A DNA stretch of 64,000 bases from Salinibaculum litoreum. GTDB lineage: Archaea; Halobacteriota; Halobacteria; Halobacteriales; Haloarculaceae. This document shows, in pieces, positions 11,842 through 20,036 of the stretch (position 1 is its first letter; each line of letters starts with the position of its first letter). The notes below the pieces were generated by a model. The model saw only the letters and a list, made by a program, of their open reading frames with translations, was not told the origin of the DNA and ran no database searches. The DNA lies in assembly GCA_009789175.1 (NCBI GenBank), contig CP046866.1, positions 3,251,992 through 3,315,991 on the forward strand, written 5' to 3'. The translations under genes were made by a program, and so were the position numbers.

Positions 11842-13881
11842 TCACCGCTCGTCGTCGCGTAGCTCCATCCGACCGACGAGGTCGTAGGCGTCCGCGCCTT
11901 TCCGGATGCCATCGAGCAAGGCGAAGGCGTCGCCGGGCGAGAGGAAGTGGGTCGTGACAGCCCGGCCAAGCGGGGTCGGCTCCAGTCCGTCGATGAACTC
12001 GTACTCCAGTAGCTTGCCGAGAGCGTGTTTCGTGGGTACCTCGCCGACCATCGACTCGTTGAGGCGCTTGGCACCGCTGCCGGCGACGGTGACGTTCGCC
12101 AGCGTCTCCGCGACGGCTGCCGCTTCGTCGTAGCGGGTCGTCACCGACTCCATCTCGCCTTTGAGTAGCTTGAAGGCCACCTCGTCCTCGCTCATCTCCT
12201 GTGAGTTGTGGTAGTGGCCATCCGGCTCGACGAGGACGTAGACGGTCCCCTTGTCGTGGTAGTCGGGACGGCCGGCGCGGCCGAGCATCTGGTGGAACTC
12301 CTGGACGCTGAGCCACTCGATACCCATCGCCAGCGAGTCGAAGACTACCTGCGAAGCGGGGAAGTCCACTCCTGCGGCGAGTGCGGCCGTCGTCACCACT
12401 GCCGCGAGGTCCTGGTCGGCGAACTGCCCTTCGACGCGCTTGCGTCGCTTGTGGTCCAGCCCGGCGTGATACGGTGCGGAGTCGTAGGTCAGTTTCCGCG
12501 AGATTTCGTGACAGCGCCGCCGGGAGTTTGTGAAGATGATGGTCTGGCCACGATACCCCTTGCTCGATTTCGTGTCGAAGGCCCGTTTGACGAGCCTGTT
12601 CTCGATGTCTACTTTCTCGCGGCCGTCAGCGAATGTGACGTGGCGTTCGATGGGGACGGGTCGTTCCTCGAACTCGATGAGCGTCGCCTGCAGCGCGGCA
12701 GCGAGTTGCTCGGGGTTCCCGACGGTCGCAGAGAGATACACCCACTGGGTGTCGCCGGTACTCAACTGTCGGCAGTAGTATTTCAGCCGGGCGATGAGCC
12801 CGTCGAGCCGGTGGCCACGCTCGTCCTCACCGAGGGTGTGGACCTCGTCGATGACGACGGTGCCCACGTCGCCGATGTCCCGCCCCACGCGAAGCGCGTG
12901 GTCGATACCCTCGTAGGTGCCGACGACCACGTCGGCGTCGGGGTCGAACCGCTCGCCGTCGTCGTTGATGCGGCTGGCACCGACACGCAGGGTCACGTCC
13001 ACGATGTCGCCGTAGCGCTCCTGGAACTCCTCGTATTTCTGGTTTGCCAGGGCCACGAGCGGGACCAGAAAGAGCAACTTTCCTTTTCCGTTGAGCGCGC
13101 GGTCGAGGCCGGCCATCTCGCCGACCAGCGTCTTGCCAGTCGCCGTCGCGCTGACGACGAGTTGGTCTTGCCCGTCGGTCGCACCGTTGGCGACAGCGAG
13201 ACTCTGGACCGGGAGCAGGGTGTCGAAGCGGGATTCGAGTTTCCCCTGAATGCCGGGATGAAGCGAAAGCTCCGATGTCGGGACGGGGTCGACATCCTCG
13301 ACAGTGGCGCTGATTTCGTCGAACTTGGTCAGGTCGGGGTCGAGTTCTCCAGCGAGCAGGTTCTCGATGCGGTCGAGGTCCTGTACTTCGAGCAGCAGGT
13401 CCTCCAGACGTGCGCGAGCATCGCCGGTGATGGCTCCGTGAAAGGCGAGTTCCCGGTCGAGTCGTTCGCGAGCACAGTCCGGACAGATCTGTTCGTCGTC
13501 GGCCTGAATCGCCGTCTCGGAGGTGATCGGTGAGTACCGGCCAGCGCCGGCACAGGTACGACAGGTGCGGACGACCTTCGCCTCCAGTTGGTAGGCGTCG
13601 AGCATCGCCTGCAGGCGCTGGCGGCCCCCACGGGTCGTCTGCTCGGAGATGCGGATGCGCTTGGCGCGTCGGGCCAGTTCGACGAACTCGTCGGGGCTGC
13701 GAAGCTCCTCGCTCGACCCGTCGATGATGCGGAGCCGCGCTGGCCGCGGCCCAGCGTCGATGTCCTTGAGTTCGAGCCGGCCATGGAACACCCTCTCTCC
13801 GTCTCGCTGGACGACTACGCGGTAGTCGTCGCCGTCCTCGTGGAGAAACAGCGTGTCCACCCGTGTTACCTGCCGTGACAC
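11842..13881 (-). CDS. Ski2-like DEAD/H superfamily II helicase with zinc knuckle
   Basis: 679 residues. The N-terminal 190 residues hold two CxxC pairs (C107/C110 and C133/C136), probably a zinc site. The helicase core follows: motif I SATATGKT (244-251), motif II DEVH (345-348), SAT motif III, and motif VI QMLGRAGRP typical of Ski2/Hel308-type enzymes. It should be an ATP-driven RNA or DNA unwinding enzyme. The zinc N-terminus differs from Hel308, so I do not use that name. It is the first gene of a possible two-gene unit with the permease downstream. Confidence 0.88.
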   Translation of the reverse strand: MSRQVTRVDTLFLHEDGDDYRVVVQRDGERVFHGRLELKDIDAGPRPARLRIIDGSSEELRSPDEFVELARRAKRIRISEQTTRGGRQRLQAMLDAYQLEAKVVRTCRTCAGAGRYSPITSETAIQADDEQICPDCARERLDRELAFHGAITGDARARLEDLLLEVQDLDRIENLLAGELDPDLTKFDEISATVEDVDPVPTSELSLHPGIQGKLESRFDTLLPVQSLAVANGATDGQDQLVVSATATGKTLVGEMAGLDRALNGKGKLLFLVPLVALANQKYEEFQERYGDIVDVTLRVGASRINDDGERFDPDADVVVGTYEGIDHALRVGRDIGDVGTVVIDEVHTLGEDERGHRLDGLIARLKYYCRQLSTGDTQWVYLSATVGNPEQLAAALQATLIEFEERPVPIERHVTFADGREKVDIENRLVKRAFDTKSSKGYRGQTIIFTNSRRRCHEISRKLTYDSAPYHAGLDHKRRKRVEGQFADQDLAAVVTTAALAAGVDFPASQVVFDSLAMGIEWLSVQEFHQMLGRAGRPDYHDKGTVYVLVEPDGHYHNSQEMSEDEVAFKLLKGEMESVTTRYDEAAAVAETLANVTVAGSGAKRLNESMVGEVPTKHALGKLLEYEFIDGLEPTPLGRAVTTHFLSPGDAFALLDGIRKGADAYDLVGRMELRDDER

Positions 13882-14193
13882 GCGTAGTGATACGGCAGGG
13901 GCAGTACTTCAGTTGCTCGGAGCAGCCCCATCACAAGCGAGAGAGCGATGGATGGAAACATCCAGCCGAAAAGAAATGATGAGACGTTCCCCCTCCACCC
14001 GTCGGGCAACGGCTAACTACCAGTGCAGAGGCGTTGGAACGAGTGCCACCCCGACTCGACAGACATGCCACTCCTGCATTGTAAGTCGGTCTATAATACC
14101 ACATCCCAGTATCTGACACCGCGTTAAGCGGTCTTTACACCTTCTCCCACACTGTTGTGTTGGTACAGCCAAATAGAGTCACAGTCGACGGTA
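13882..14193. other. Intergenic region
   Basis: About 310 bp between the helicase start and the cupin stop. It must hold the helicase promoter, read leftwards. No small gene, RNA or repeat was recognised. Confidence 0.4.
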
Positions 14194-14619
14194 TCAGTCC
14201 TTGACCAGTTGAATCTCGTCGTCGCCTGTCGGCACCGCACAGAGAAACGCGCCTTCCTCGTCACTGTCGTTGCGGTACCAGTGGACCGCACCCGCTGGGA
14301 TGTGGATGACGTCGCCGGCGCTGACGGCGAACTCGTTGCTCTCGTCGCCAGCGTTGTTGGTCGTTCGACTCGCGTCTGGCGCATCCTCGATGCCGACGAC
14401 GTACTCTCCGGAGAGGACGTATTGTTCGTGTTCTACCTCGTTCGTGTGTTCTGGCACGTCGCCGCCGGGCGCGAGCGTGAATCGACGGAGAGCGACGTTT
14501 GGTGCACCGTGGTCCTCGTTCAACAGGATACCTTTCCGCAGTCCCTCGGCAGCGTCGACGGGTTCGTAGGTCACGTCCTCGTGGTGCCGGATGAGCGGAC
14601 GAGTCTCGGTGTCACTCAT
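14194..14619 (-). CDS. Cupin-domain protein
   Basis: 141 residues forming a single small beta-barrel. Cupin motif 1 is recognisable around PGGDVPEHTNEVEHEQYVLS (with the metal-ligand histidines and glutamate) and motif 2 around GDVIHIPAGAVHWYRN. Such proteins bind a metal and a small ligand, as enzymes, isomerases or sensors; no substrate can be assigned. I preferred the ATG at 14619 over a GTG two codons earlier. It is a single gene; tRNA-His lies upstream on the same strand. Confidence 0.85.
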   Translation of the reverse strand: MSDTETRPLIRHHEDVTYEPVDAAEGLRKGILLNEDHGAPNVALRRFTLAPGGDVPEHTNEVEHEQYVLSGEYVVGIEDAPDASRTTNNAGDESNEFAVSAGDVIHIPAGAVHWYRNDSDEEGAFLCAVPTGDDEIQLVKD

Positions 14620-14795
14620 ACCCACTCGTTGGCCGTCTCCGGACTAAGGGATGTCGCTGCCCGCTGGCATCCTGCGTGCCTGCCTCTGACAGTTGAGATG
14701 TGCTGGAGTCGCTGCTTTAGTGGACCGCCCCGTCGAATCGGGCTGTGGCCGACGCTGTCGGCTATCAGTGCGTCTGACGCATTCGCCGAAAAGAG

Positions 14796-14867
14796 GTCCG
14801 GGCGCGGGAATTGAACCCACGTCTCAGCCCCCACAAGGCTGAAGGATACCACTACCCCAGCCCGGAC
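14796..14867 (-). tRNA. tRNA-His(GTG)
   Basis: Full cloverleaf with anticodon loop TTGTGGG, acceptor TCCGGGC/GCCCGGA and T-loop TTCAATT. The extra 5' G (position -1) faces a C discriminator, the identity signal of tRNA-His, which fixes the anticodon reading. No intron. Confidence 0.95.
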
Positions 14868-14995
14868 ACGCTGAGGCGCATCGCAATCTACGATAGTCGG
14901 ACGTGAAATACGTTACGACTCCCAGACGGCGGCGTCACGCACTCACACACGCTTCCGGGGAGTTTTTGCCGAGGGCCAGCCTAGAGCAGACAAGC

Positions 14996-15451
14996 GTGGC
15001 CATCACGGACAAGATATACATCAAGAACCACCAGCAGATCGTCTCACAACTGGAGACATCGTTCCCGAAGAGTGCCTTTTCGGGGGCAACGCTCGATATC
15101 CTCTTCCAGGGAGAGGCACTTGCGAAACTCGACGATACGACCCAGGACCGCGTGTTGGACTTCGCCGAGGATTTCCTCGACTGTAGCTGTGAGGCCAACC
15201 CTCACTGTGGCTGTGCCGAAGAGAAGTTCGTCCGCTACTTGCTCGAACTCCGCGAGCAGGGGCTCGGCCCCGACGCCATCGTCGACGTGATGGGCGACGA
15301 CTACATGCTGTATGCGTACCCTGGCGACGTGCTCTCCTTTCTGGACAGCAGCGTCCGCACGCTGGAGGCAGCCGAGACGCTGGCGGATGTAGAAGGCCAC
15401 ACTGAGTCTGCAACACAGGCTCGACAACTCAGAGAAAATCTCGTCAGATAG
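14996..15451 (+). CDS. Conserved haloarchaeal protein, cysteine cluster
   Basis: 151 residues from the GTG at 14996, which gives the start VAITDKIYIKNHQQ typical of a conserved haloarchaeal family (possibly DUF5814, from memory). The open frame continues upstream to 14903 but that part is arginine-rich and unlike coding sequence. A cysteine cluster, CSCEANPHCGC (about residues 61-71), suggests metal binding. The C-terminal half, with DDYMLYAYPGDVLSFLD, is helical. Function unknown. It ends 25 nt before the convergent RHH regulator. Confidence 0.75.
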   Translation: MAITDKIYIKNHQQIVSQLETSFPKSAFSGATLDILFQGEALAKLDDTTQDRVLDFAEDFLDCSCEANPHCGCAEEKFVRYLLELREQGLGPDAIVDVMGDDYMLYAYPGDVLSFLDSSVRTLEAAETLADVEGHTESATQARQLRENLVR

Positions 15452-15476
15452 CGAGAGGCCACAGGTCGTCGCGGAC

Positions 15477-15920
15477 TCAGAACTGGGATTCGTCGAAGCT
15501 GGAGCCGATACGATACGAGGGCTCGCCTTCTTCCTCTTCACCGTCTAAATCTTCGAGTTGGACGACATCTTCCTGGTCGGCCTCGTCGAGTTCCTGCCGG
15601 AGTTTCGTGACGTAGCGTTTGTGTTCTTCGAGCTGTTCGCGGAGGTGCTCGGCCTCCAGTTCCAGCCGCTCGTGTTCGCGGACGAAACTCTTGGGTACCT
15701 CGACTTTCGGCGGGAAGCTCTCCGTGCTCTCCGTCGAGTTGCTGGACTCGCTGATTTCGTGTTCTGGGACGACCTCGACCTGACCGTCGTGGGCAACGAG
15801 CATGTCCACGTAGTCCCGGAAGACGGCAGACAGCGAGATGTCACGCTCCTCCGCGATGTCCCGGAGTGTCTCGAATTTCTCCTGGCTCACGCGGAAGGAG
15901 ATTGTCTTGTTTTTGTTGCC
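15477..15920 (-). CDS. Ribbon-helix-helix regulator with coiled coil
   Basis: 147 residues. The N-terminus (KTISFRVSQEKFETLRDIA, then SLSAVFRDYVDMLV) is a ribbon-helix-helix DNA-binding fold. A linker is followed by a heptad-rich helix (about residues 90-120), likely a coiled coil, and an acidic tail. The ATG at 15920 starts the conserved part; an upstream in-frame ATG would add 14 residues with no family feature. Probably a dimeric transcription regulator or a structural DNA-binding protein; targets unknown. Confidence 0.8.
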   Translation of the reverse strand, partial: GNKNKTISFRVSQEKFETLRDIAEERDISLSAVFRDYVDMLVAHDGQVEVVPEHEISESSNSTESTESFPPKVEVPKSFVREHERLELEAEHLREQLEEHKRYVTKLRQELDEADQEDVVQLEDLDGEEEEGEPSYRIGSSFDESQF

Positions 15921-16072
15921 CATCGCTCTAGCCTTACGTTCGGTTTCGCTCCTACTTAACAATTTGTCAGACGTTCATACGCTTAGCGCTGTGTGGAAAA
16001 AAATGTGGTGGCGACGAGGCTGGTTTCGTGATGCCGCGTCGGCAGGCGACGAGTGGTGTCGTGTGAGTGGCG

Positions 16073-16669
16073 TTAGTCGGCGCTGGCCTCGGCCTGTTCG
16101 GCTTCGAGGCTTTCCAGTGCCTCTTCGACCATGCGCTTGTAGCCGGTGACACCCTCGTCGTACTGCTCGCGGGCCATCTCGACGTACTCGTCGGTGCTGT
16201 CCCCTCCCACGCGCTGGATGCGCTCGATAGTCCGCTCGGCGGTCTCGACAACCCACCGGTCACGCGTTGCCTCGTCGACGAGGTTGATGGATTCGGGTCG
16301 GACGGAGACGTTTACCTCGCCCTCTTCGGTCTCGTAGGTGCGTGGCTTGCCCACGACGGCGACGTAGGCAGGCGGTTCGAGTTCCCGCAGCATCGAGGCG
16401 GCATCGGGCTGGTACTGGCCGGCGTAGGTGAAGAAGGTGTCACCGTTGGGGTCGACGACCCGTCCCTGCCAGTATTCGGAGTCCTCGCCGACGTCCTCGG
16501 TTTCGGTGAGCGTGCCGACCAGGAACACCCGGTTGGCACGCTGGCCCGTCGGCAGGAGGACGTAGACGGGGGCGCGCTCGTCGTCGGACTCTTTGAACGT
16601 GTAGGTGGCGTCGTTGAACTCGCGTGCGAAGACGCGGCGGGCGACTTCGCGGGTTGGTGTGGATGACAT
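16073..16669 (-). CDS. rpap3: RPA3-associated protein (COG3390 type)
   Basis: 198 residues, immediately downstream of the RPA gene: the RPA stop TAA and this ATG are adjacent (TAAATG). Haloferax encodes RPA3 followed by an RPA-associated protein that binds it and is needed with it in DNA repair. Sequence features fit that family: PTREVARRVFAREFN near the start, an OB-like segment (VYVLLPTGQRANRVFLVGTL), VAVVGKPRTYE and a helical acidic C-terminus. The symbol rests on gene order plus family resemblance. Confidence 0.85.
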   Translation of the reverse strand: MSSTPTREVARRVFAREFNDATYTFKESDDERAPVYVLLPTGQRANRVFLVGTLTETEDVGEDSEYWQGRVVDPNGDTFFTYAGQYQPDAASMLRELEPPAYVAVVGKPRTYETEEGEVNVSVRPESINLVDEATRDRWVVETAERTIERIQRVGGDSTDEYVEMAREQYDEGVTGYKRMVEEALESLEAEQAEASAD

Positions 16670-17608
16670 TTATATCGACCTCGCTTTGATGAGGGCACTT
16701 TCAGGGTCGGCCGGGTCGGTCAGCTGTGCCATCTCGTTGACCAGCACGTAGCGGCCAAGCGTCGGGCCGCGCACGCGGTAGTACCGCCCCAGCGTCTTCT
16801 CGCGCATCTCGTCGGCCACGACGGAGGTATCGAGTGCGTCCATGGCCATCTCCTTTGCTTCCTCTAGTTCGATGCCGGTCAGTTCCTCGGTGGCTTCCTG
16901 GTCGAAGATGACCTCGTGTACATCCTCGCCGTCGTCGATGACGCCCTTGATGCGGAGGTCGAACTCGCCTTCGACTTCGCCGTGTTCGGAACAGCGGCCG
17001 TTCTGGAGGACGCGGGTACAGTCCTCCTCGGGACAGCGCTTGATGAGCCCGGAGCCCGATTGGATGTCCACCAGCGCGCCCTCGACCTCTACGGAGTCAT
17101 CGCCGACCTCGATGTCCTCGTCGACGTCTTCGATTGTGGTCGTCCGGTTGAGTTTCACGGAAAAACGACCCTGGTATTCGTCGGTGACAACGTTTCGAAG
17201 GCTGTAGACGGCTCCCGCTTCGAGGTCCTGAAGGTCGGATTTCGACCACTTGGTGAACTTGACTGTCCCGGTCTCGTCACCGAGCAGGCCGACCTGTGCG
17301 ACGGCGTCGCTCTGGGCATCCCAGAGTTCGACGACTTTCGCCGTGATGTCTATCCACTCTTCGGCGGCGTCGATGTCCGCGACCTGCTTGGTCTCGTTGC
17401 CACCGCCACCCATCAAGTCGTCGCGGTCCATTCCCGCTTCGTCGAGGTAGGTGTTGGTGACGCTGCGGCGTGCCTCGCTGACGGGGACCTGATACTCGTC
17501 GACGAGCGTCTCTAATCGCTCCTCGATTTCGTCGACGGTCACGTCGAGGCGGTCTGAAAACTGGTCGTGTATCTCTTCGGCGTGGGTACGCAAATCTGTC
17601 TCACTCAT
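16670..17608 (-). CDS. rpa3: Single-stranded DNA-binding protein RPA3-like
   Basis: 312 residues from the ATG at 17608 (an ATG two codons upstream, 17614, is also possible). Order: helical N-terminus, an OB-fold (about 81-160), then a zinc site CPEEDCTRVLQNGRC followed by H209 (C192, C197, C206, H209), then an acidic C-terminal region. Archaeal RPA of this size with one OB-fold and zinc site matches haloarchaeal RPA3 rather than the longer RPA1. It protects single-stranded DNA in replication and repair. A leaderless mini-ORF overlaps its start (see 17601-17648). Confidence 0.9.
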   Translation of the reverse strand: MSETDLRTHAEEIHDQFSDRLDVTVDEIEERLETLVDEYQVPVSEARRSVTNTYLDEAGMDRDDLMGGGGNETKQVADIDAAEEWIDITAKVVELWDAQSDAVAQVGLLGDETGTVKFTKWSKSDLQDLEAGAVYSLRNVVTDEYQGRFSVKLNRTTTIEDVDEDIEVGDDSVEVEGALVDIQSGSGLIKRCPEEDCTRVLQNGRCSEHGEVEGEFDLRIKGVIDDGEDVHEVIFDQEATEELTGIELEEAKEMAMDALDTSVVADEMREKTLGRYYRVRGPTLGRYVLVNEMAQLTDPADPESALIKARSI

Positions 17609-17648
17609 GGGCATTCACTGTCTCCGCGTTGTTTTCGATGGGAGACAT
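17601..17648 (-). CDS. 15-codon upstream ORF overlapping the rpa3 start
   Basis: The ORF MSPIENNAETVNAHE starts with ATG at 17648, 26 nt downstream of the centre of a strong TATA box, so its start codon coincides with the predicted transcription start. It ends TGA at 17601-17603, inside the first codons of rpa3 in another frame. If translated, it would bring ribosomes to the rpa3 start (coupling or attenuation). Not a protein of known family; coding status is an inference. Confidence 0.45.
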   Translation of the reverse strand: MSPIENNAETVNAHE

Positions 17649-17669
17649 ACGCTGTTTGGTTCCCCCCGG

Positions 17670-17678
17670 TATAAAAAG
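17670..17678 (-). promoter_or_regulatory. TATA box of the rpa3 operon
   Basis: CTTTTTATA read on the minus strand, in GC-rich surroundings. Predicted initiation near 17648, giving a leader of about 40 nt before rpa3. Confidence 0.65.
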
Positions 17679-17758
17679 TTCCGTAGGCGGGGTGAAAGTG
17701 AACGGACCGGCGGAGGCCTCGGCGACGGGATTTTGAGGCCGCTCGTCCAACGGAACGT

Positions 17759-18046
17759 ATGACCGACCCGGACAGGCTGGCTCGCTTCCTCCGGAGCACG
17801 CTCCAGAACGCGGGTCGACAGTACGAGGAGGCCCGCCGCGCTTACGGGAGCGCACGCGAGAGCGCGCTCGCGGACCTCCCGACTGACGACGAGGGCCGTG
17901 CGAAGCTCGTCTGTCGCCGCTACGCCGACCGACGTGCAGTGCCCCTCGATGGCGAGGGGCGGCCGGCCTGCTACGACGCCGACCATCCCGACTGTCAGGG
18001 CTGTGCCGAGGATGTCCGCGCCGGCCGGGTCGAGACGTGGGAGTGA
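17759..18046 (+). CDS. Conserved hypothetical protein with cysteine-rich tail
   Basis: 95 residues. The N-terminal half is helical; the C-terminal part has cysteines in CYDADHPDCQGCAED plus an earlier VCRRYADR, possibly a zinc site. I do not recognise a function; similar short proteins are conserved in Halobacteria. It starts divergently from the rpa3 promoter region and ends 46 nt before the nucleotidyltransferase, so the two may be cotranscribed. Confidence 0.65.
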   Translation: MTDPDRLARFLRSTLQNAGRQYEEARRAYGSARESALADLPTDDEGRAKLVCRRYADRRAVPLDGEGRPACYDADHPDCQGCAEDVRAGRVETWE

Positions 18047-18092
18047 CACGGACCGGACACGGATTTTAGTGGCCTCTGTCCCTCGTGTGGAT

Positions 18093-19082
18093 ATGGACCG
18101 CCCGCTCGTCGCGCTCGTCCTCGCTGGTGGGACGGGGACGCGACTCTACCCTGCCAGTCGCCCGGACCGGCCCAAACAGCTCTGGGCTGTCGGTGGCGAC
18201 CGCTCGCTGCTCGCGGAGACGGTCGACCGTGCGGCCTTCGCTGATGAGACCTACGTCCTCACTCGCCCGGACTACGCTGACGCCGTACGCGAGCACGCGC
18301 CCACGGCTGCCGTCCTGACCGAACCCGGACCCAAAGACACCGGGCCGGCGCTGGTGTACGCAGCCCACCGTATCCGCGAGCAGGTCGGCGACTGTGTCAT
18401 TCTCGCGTTGCCCAGCGACCACCACATCGAGGGCGACTTCGCAGACACCGCCGGGAGGGCGGCACGCACAGCCCTCGACGGCGGTCTCGTCACCGTCGGT
18501 GTCGAACCAACCCGTCCTGCGACGGGATACGGATACATCGACCCCGCAGGCGACCCTTCGGCTGGGGCCGTTCCCGTCGCCGAGTTCGTCGAGAAACCCG
18601 ACGAGGAGGCCGCACAGCGCTACGTCGAGGCTGGCTATCTCTGGAACGCCGGCATCTTCGCGTGGACGCCGGATGCGTTGCTGGCGGCCGCCCGCGACTC
18701 GCCGCTGGCCCCGCTCGTGTCGGCGCTGGCTGCTGGTGACCCCGCAGACGGCTTCGCGGCCATCGATGCGGTCAGCATCGATTACGCCGTCCTCGAACGC
18801 GCGACGGATGTGTCGGTCGTCACGGCGGGATTCGAGTGGGATGACCTCGGTTCGTGGGACGCTGTCGGCCGCCTCCTCGACTCTGACGCGGCGGGCAACG
18901 CTGTTCTGGGCGATGCTGTGACCGTCGACGCGAGCAACTGTGTCCTCGCCTCGGACGGCCACGTCGCCGCGGTTGGTGTCGAGGACCTCGTCGTCGCCAG
19001 CTACGGCGGCCGAACGCTCGTCGTGCCACGCGAGCAGGCCCAGCGCGTTCGCGAAGTGGTCGCTCGTCTCGACGGGGCGTGA
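18093..19082 (+). CDS. Mannose-1-phosphate guanylyltransferase-like protein
   Basis: 329 residues from the ATG at 18093. The nucleotidyltransferase signature LVLAGGTGTRLYPASRPDRPK is at the N-terminus, followed by LALPSDHHIEGDFADT, ATGYGYIDPAG, AEFVEKPD and LWNAGIFAWT, which is the ManC order and spacing. It would make GDP-mannose from GTP and mannose-1-phosphate for glycoprotein or glycolipid synthesis. The C-terminal isomerase half of bacterial bifunctional enzymes is absent. Start chosen because the upstream open frame is arginine- and proline-rich shadow sequence. Confidence 0.85.
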   Translation: MDRPLVALVLAGGTGTRLYPASRPDRPKQLWAVGGDRSLLAETVDRAAFADETYVLTRPDYADAVREHAPTAAVLTEPGPKDTGPALVYAAHRIREQVGDCVILALPSDHHIEGDFADTAGRAARTALDGGLVTVGVEPTRPATGYGYIDPAGDPSAGAVPVAEFVEKPDEEAAQRYVEAGYLWNAGIFAWTPDALLAAARDSPLAPLVSALAAGDPADGFAAIDAVSIDYAVLERATDVSVVTAGFEWDDLGSWDAVGRLLDSDAAGNAVLGDAVTVDASNCVLASDGHVAAVGVEDLVVASYGGRTLVVPREQAQRVREVVARLDGA

Positions 19083-19140
19083 GGGGTGTCATTCTCATAA
19101 TTGAGAAAAGCCTATATCCCGGCCAGTTCAAACCCCTACG

Positions 19141-19371
19141 ATGCACGCCCTGGTCAGGTTCTGGGTCGTCGTGCTCTCGCTGCTGACAGGCGTTGGGGCA
19201 CTGGGGTATCTCTCGCTGTCGTTCATCTTCCCAGATGTACCGCTCTTTGCGGTCGGAGCGGGGACGAGACTGCTCGTCGTACTTGTCGGCGCCATCGCCA
19301 TTGGCGTCGTCGTCTGGAGTTCGACGGCTCATGGGGACGTGGTGCAGGAACGACCCGGCAACCAGTACTGA
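19141..19371 (+). CDS. Small two-helix membrane protein
   Basis: 76 residues with two hydrophobic helices (about 6-30 and 38-60) and a short hydrophilic tail. A TATA-like CCTATATC lies about 29 nt before the ATG, consistent with a leaderless mRNA. No family name can be given. It stands alone between the guanylyltransferase and tRNA-Gly. Confidence 0.6.
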   Translation: MHALVRFWVVVLSLLTGVGALGYLSLSFIFPDVPLFAVGAGTRLLVVLVGAIAIGVVVWSSTAHGDVVQERPGNQY

Positions 19372-19540
19372 CTGCCACGTGGTTCGCGTTCGTCGTGGCG
19401 GGAGCTGCTGGTAGTGCGTCCTGAAGGGAAACATCCATTATACCGCGAGCGTCTAACGGTTGATGGACGCACGCGCCGGTGGTAAGCGATTCCGACGGCA
19501 TCGCGAACTACGGGGCGCGAGCGAACGGGATGAGCGACAT

Positions 19541-19611
19541 GCGCCGGTGGTCTAGTGGTAGGACATGAGCTTCCCAAGCTCATAGCCCGGGTTCAATTCC
19601 CGGCCGGCGCA
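19541..19611 (+). tRNA. tRNA-Gly(CCC)
   Basis: Full cloverleaf: acceptor GCGCCGG/CCGGCGC, D-arm GTCT/GGAC, anticodon stem TGAGC/GCTCA with loop TTCCCAA, T-arm CCGGG-TTCAATT-CCCGG, discriminator A. The 3' end is partly duplicated about 100 nt downstream (19692-19713). Confidence 0.96.
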
Positions 19612-19713
19612 TTTCCTGCGAACGACCGTGAGCAGTGAAATCGCCAACGGGTATTGGGCAAGCGAGTCGCAGCCCCGGAACGTCTCGCCCAGTTCAATTC
19701 CCGCCCGGCGCAT
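19592..19713 (+). repeat. Duplicated tRNA-Gly 3' end (possible old att sites)
   Basis: The 22 nt at 19591-19612, GTTCAATTCCCGGCCGGCGC plus AT, recur at 19692-19713 with one mismatch. Direct repeats of a tRNA 3' end are what tyrosine-recombinase integration leaves behind. Only about 80 bp separate the two copies and no integrase is present, so this would be a fossil. Confidence 0.5.
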
Positions 19714-19822
19714 GCGAGGCGCAAACGGCAGTGCGCGCCTCGGTTTGCGAACGATGAGCGAAGCGAACCGTGAGCACACTTCTGCGAACGACCGTGAGCA
19801 GTGACACCGCCGACGGGAATTG
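19614..19822 (+). repeat. Imperfect direct repeat downstream of tRNA-Gly
   Basis: A block of about 42 nt beginning CTGCGAACGACCGTGAGCAG at 19615 recurs from 19782 with a few changes (AACGGGTATTG against GACGGGAATTG at the far end). Between the copies lies GAACGATGAGCGAAGC, a phrase often seen near haloarchaeal tRNA genes. The copies flank the duplicated tRNA end, so two duplications seem nested. Confidence 0.6.
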
Positions 19823-20036
19823 CAGGAGAGGAGTCCCGCGCAGCGAAGTGACGCGTTCGTGCGTGATTCGATTCTCGGCTGACGCACTCCTTCTCGTTTC
19901 CATTCTGGTGTGATTCGCACACCGACCGTGGTAACAAACGACTCAAGGTGGGAATTGCCGTGATAGAATCCAACGAACGTTCATTCTTCAGTCCCGGGAC
20001 GTTCCCTATTTGGCAGTCGAGCCCTAACCCGGCGAC

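Noticed and set aside
12208..13533. 441-codon frame antisense to the helicase gene
   Set aside because: It mirrors a gene with complete helicase motifs; its composition (valine- and glycine-rich) is typical of antisense frames in haloarchaeal DNA.
18066..18962. 298-codon frame antisense to the guanylyltransferase
   Set aside because: The other strand carries all ManC motifs; the antisense frame has no recognisable domain.
19592..20036. An integrated element between tRNA-Gly and nadE
   Set aside because: Only short repeats remain; there is no integrase or other element gene in the 425 bp.
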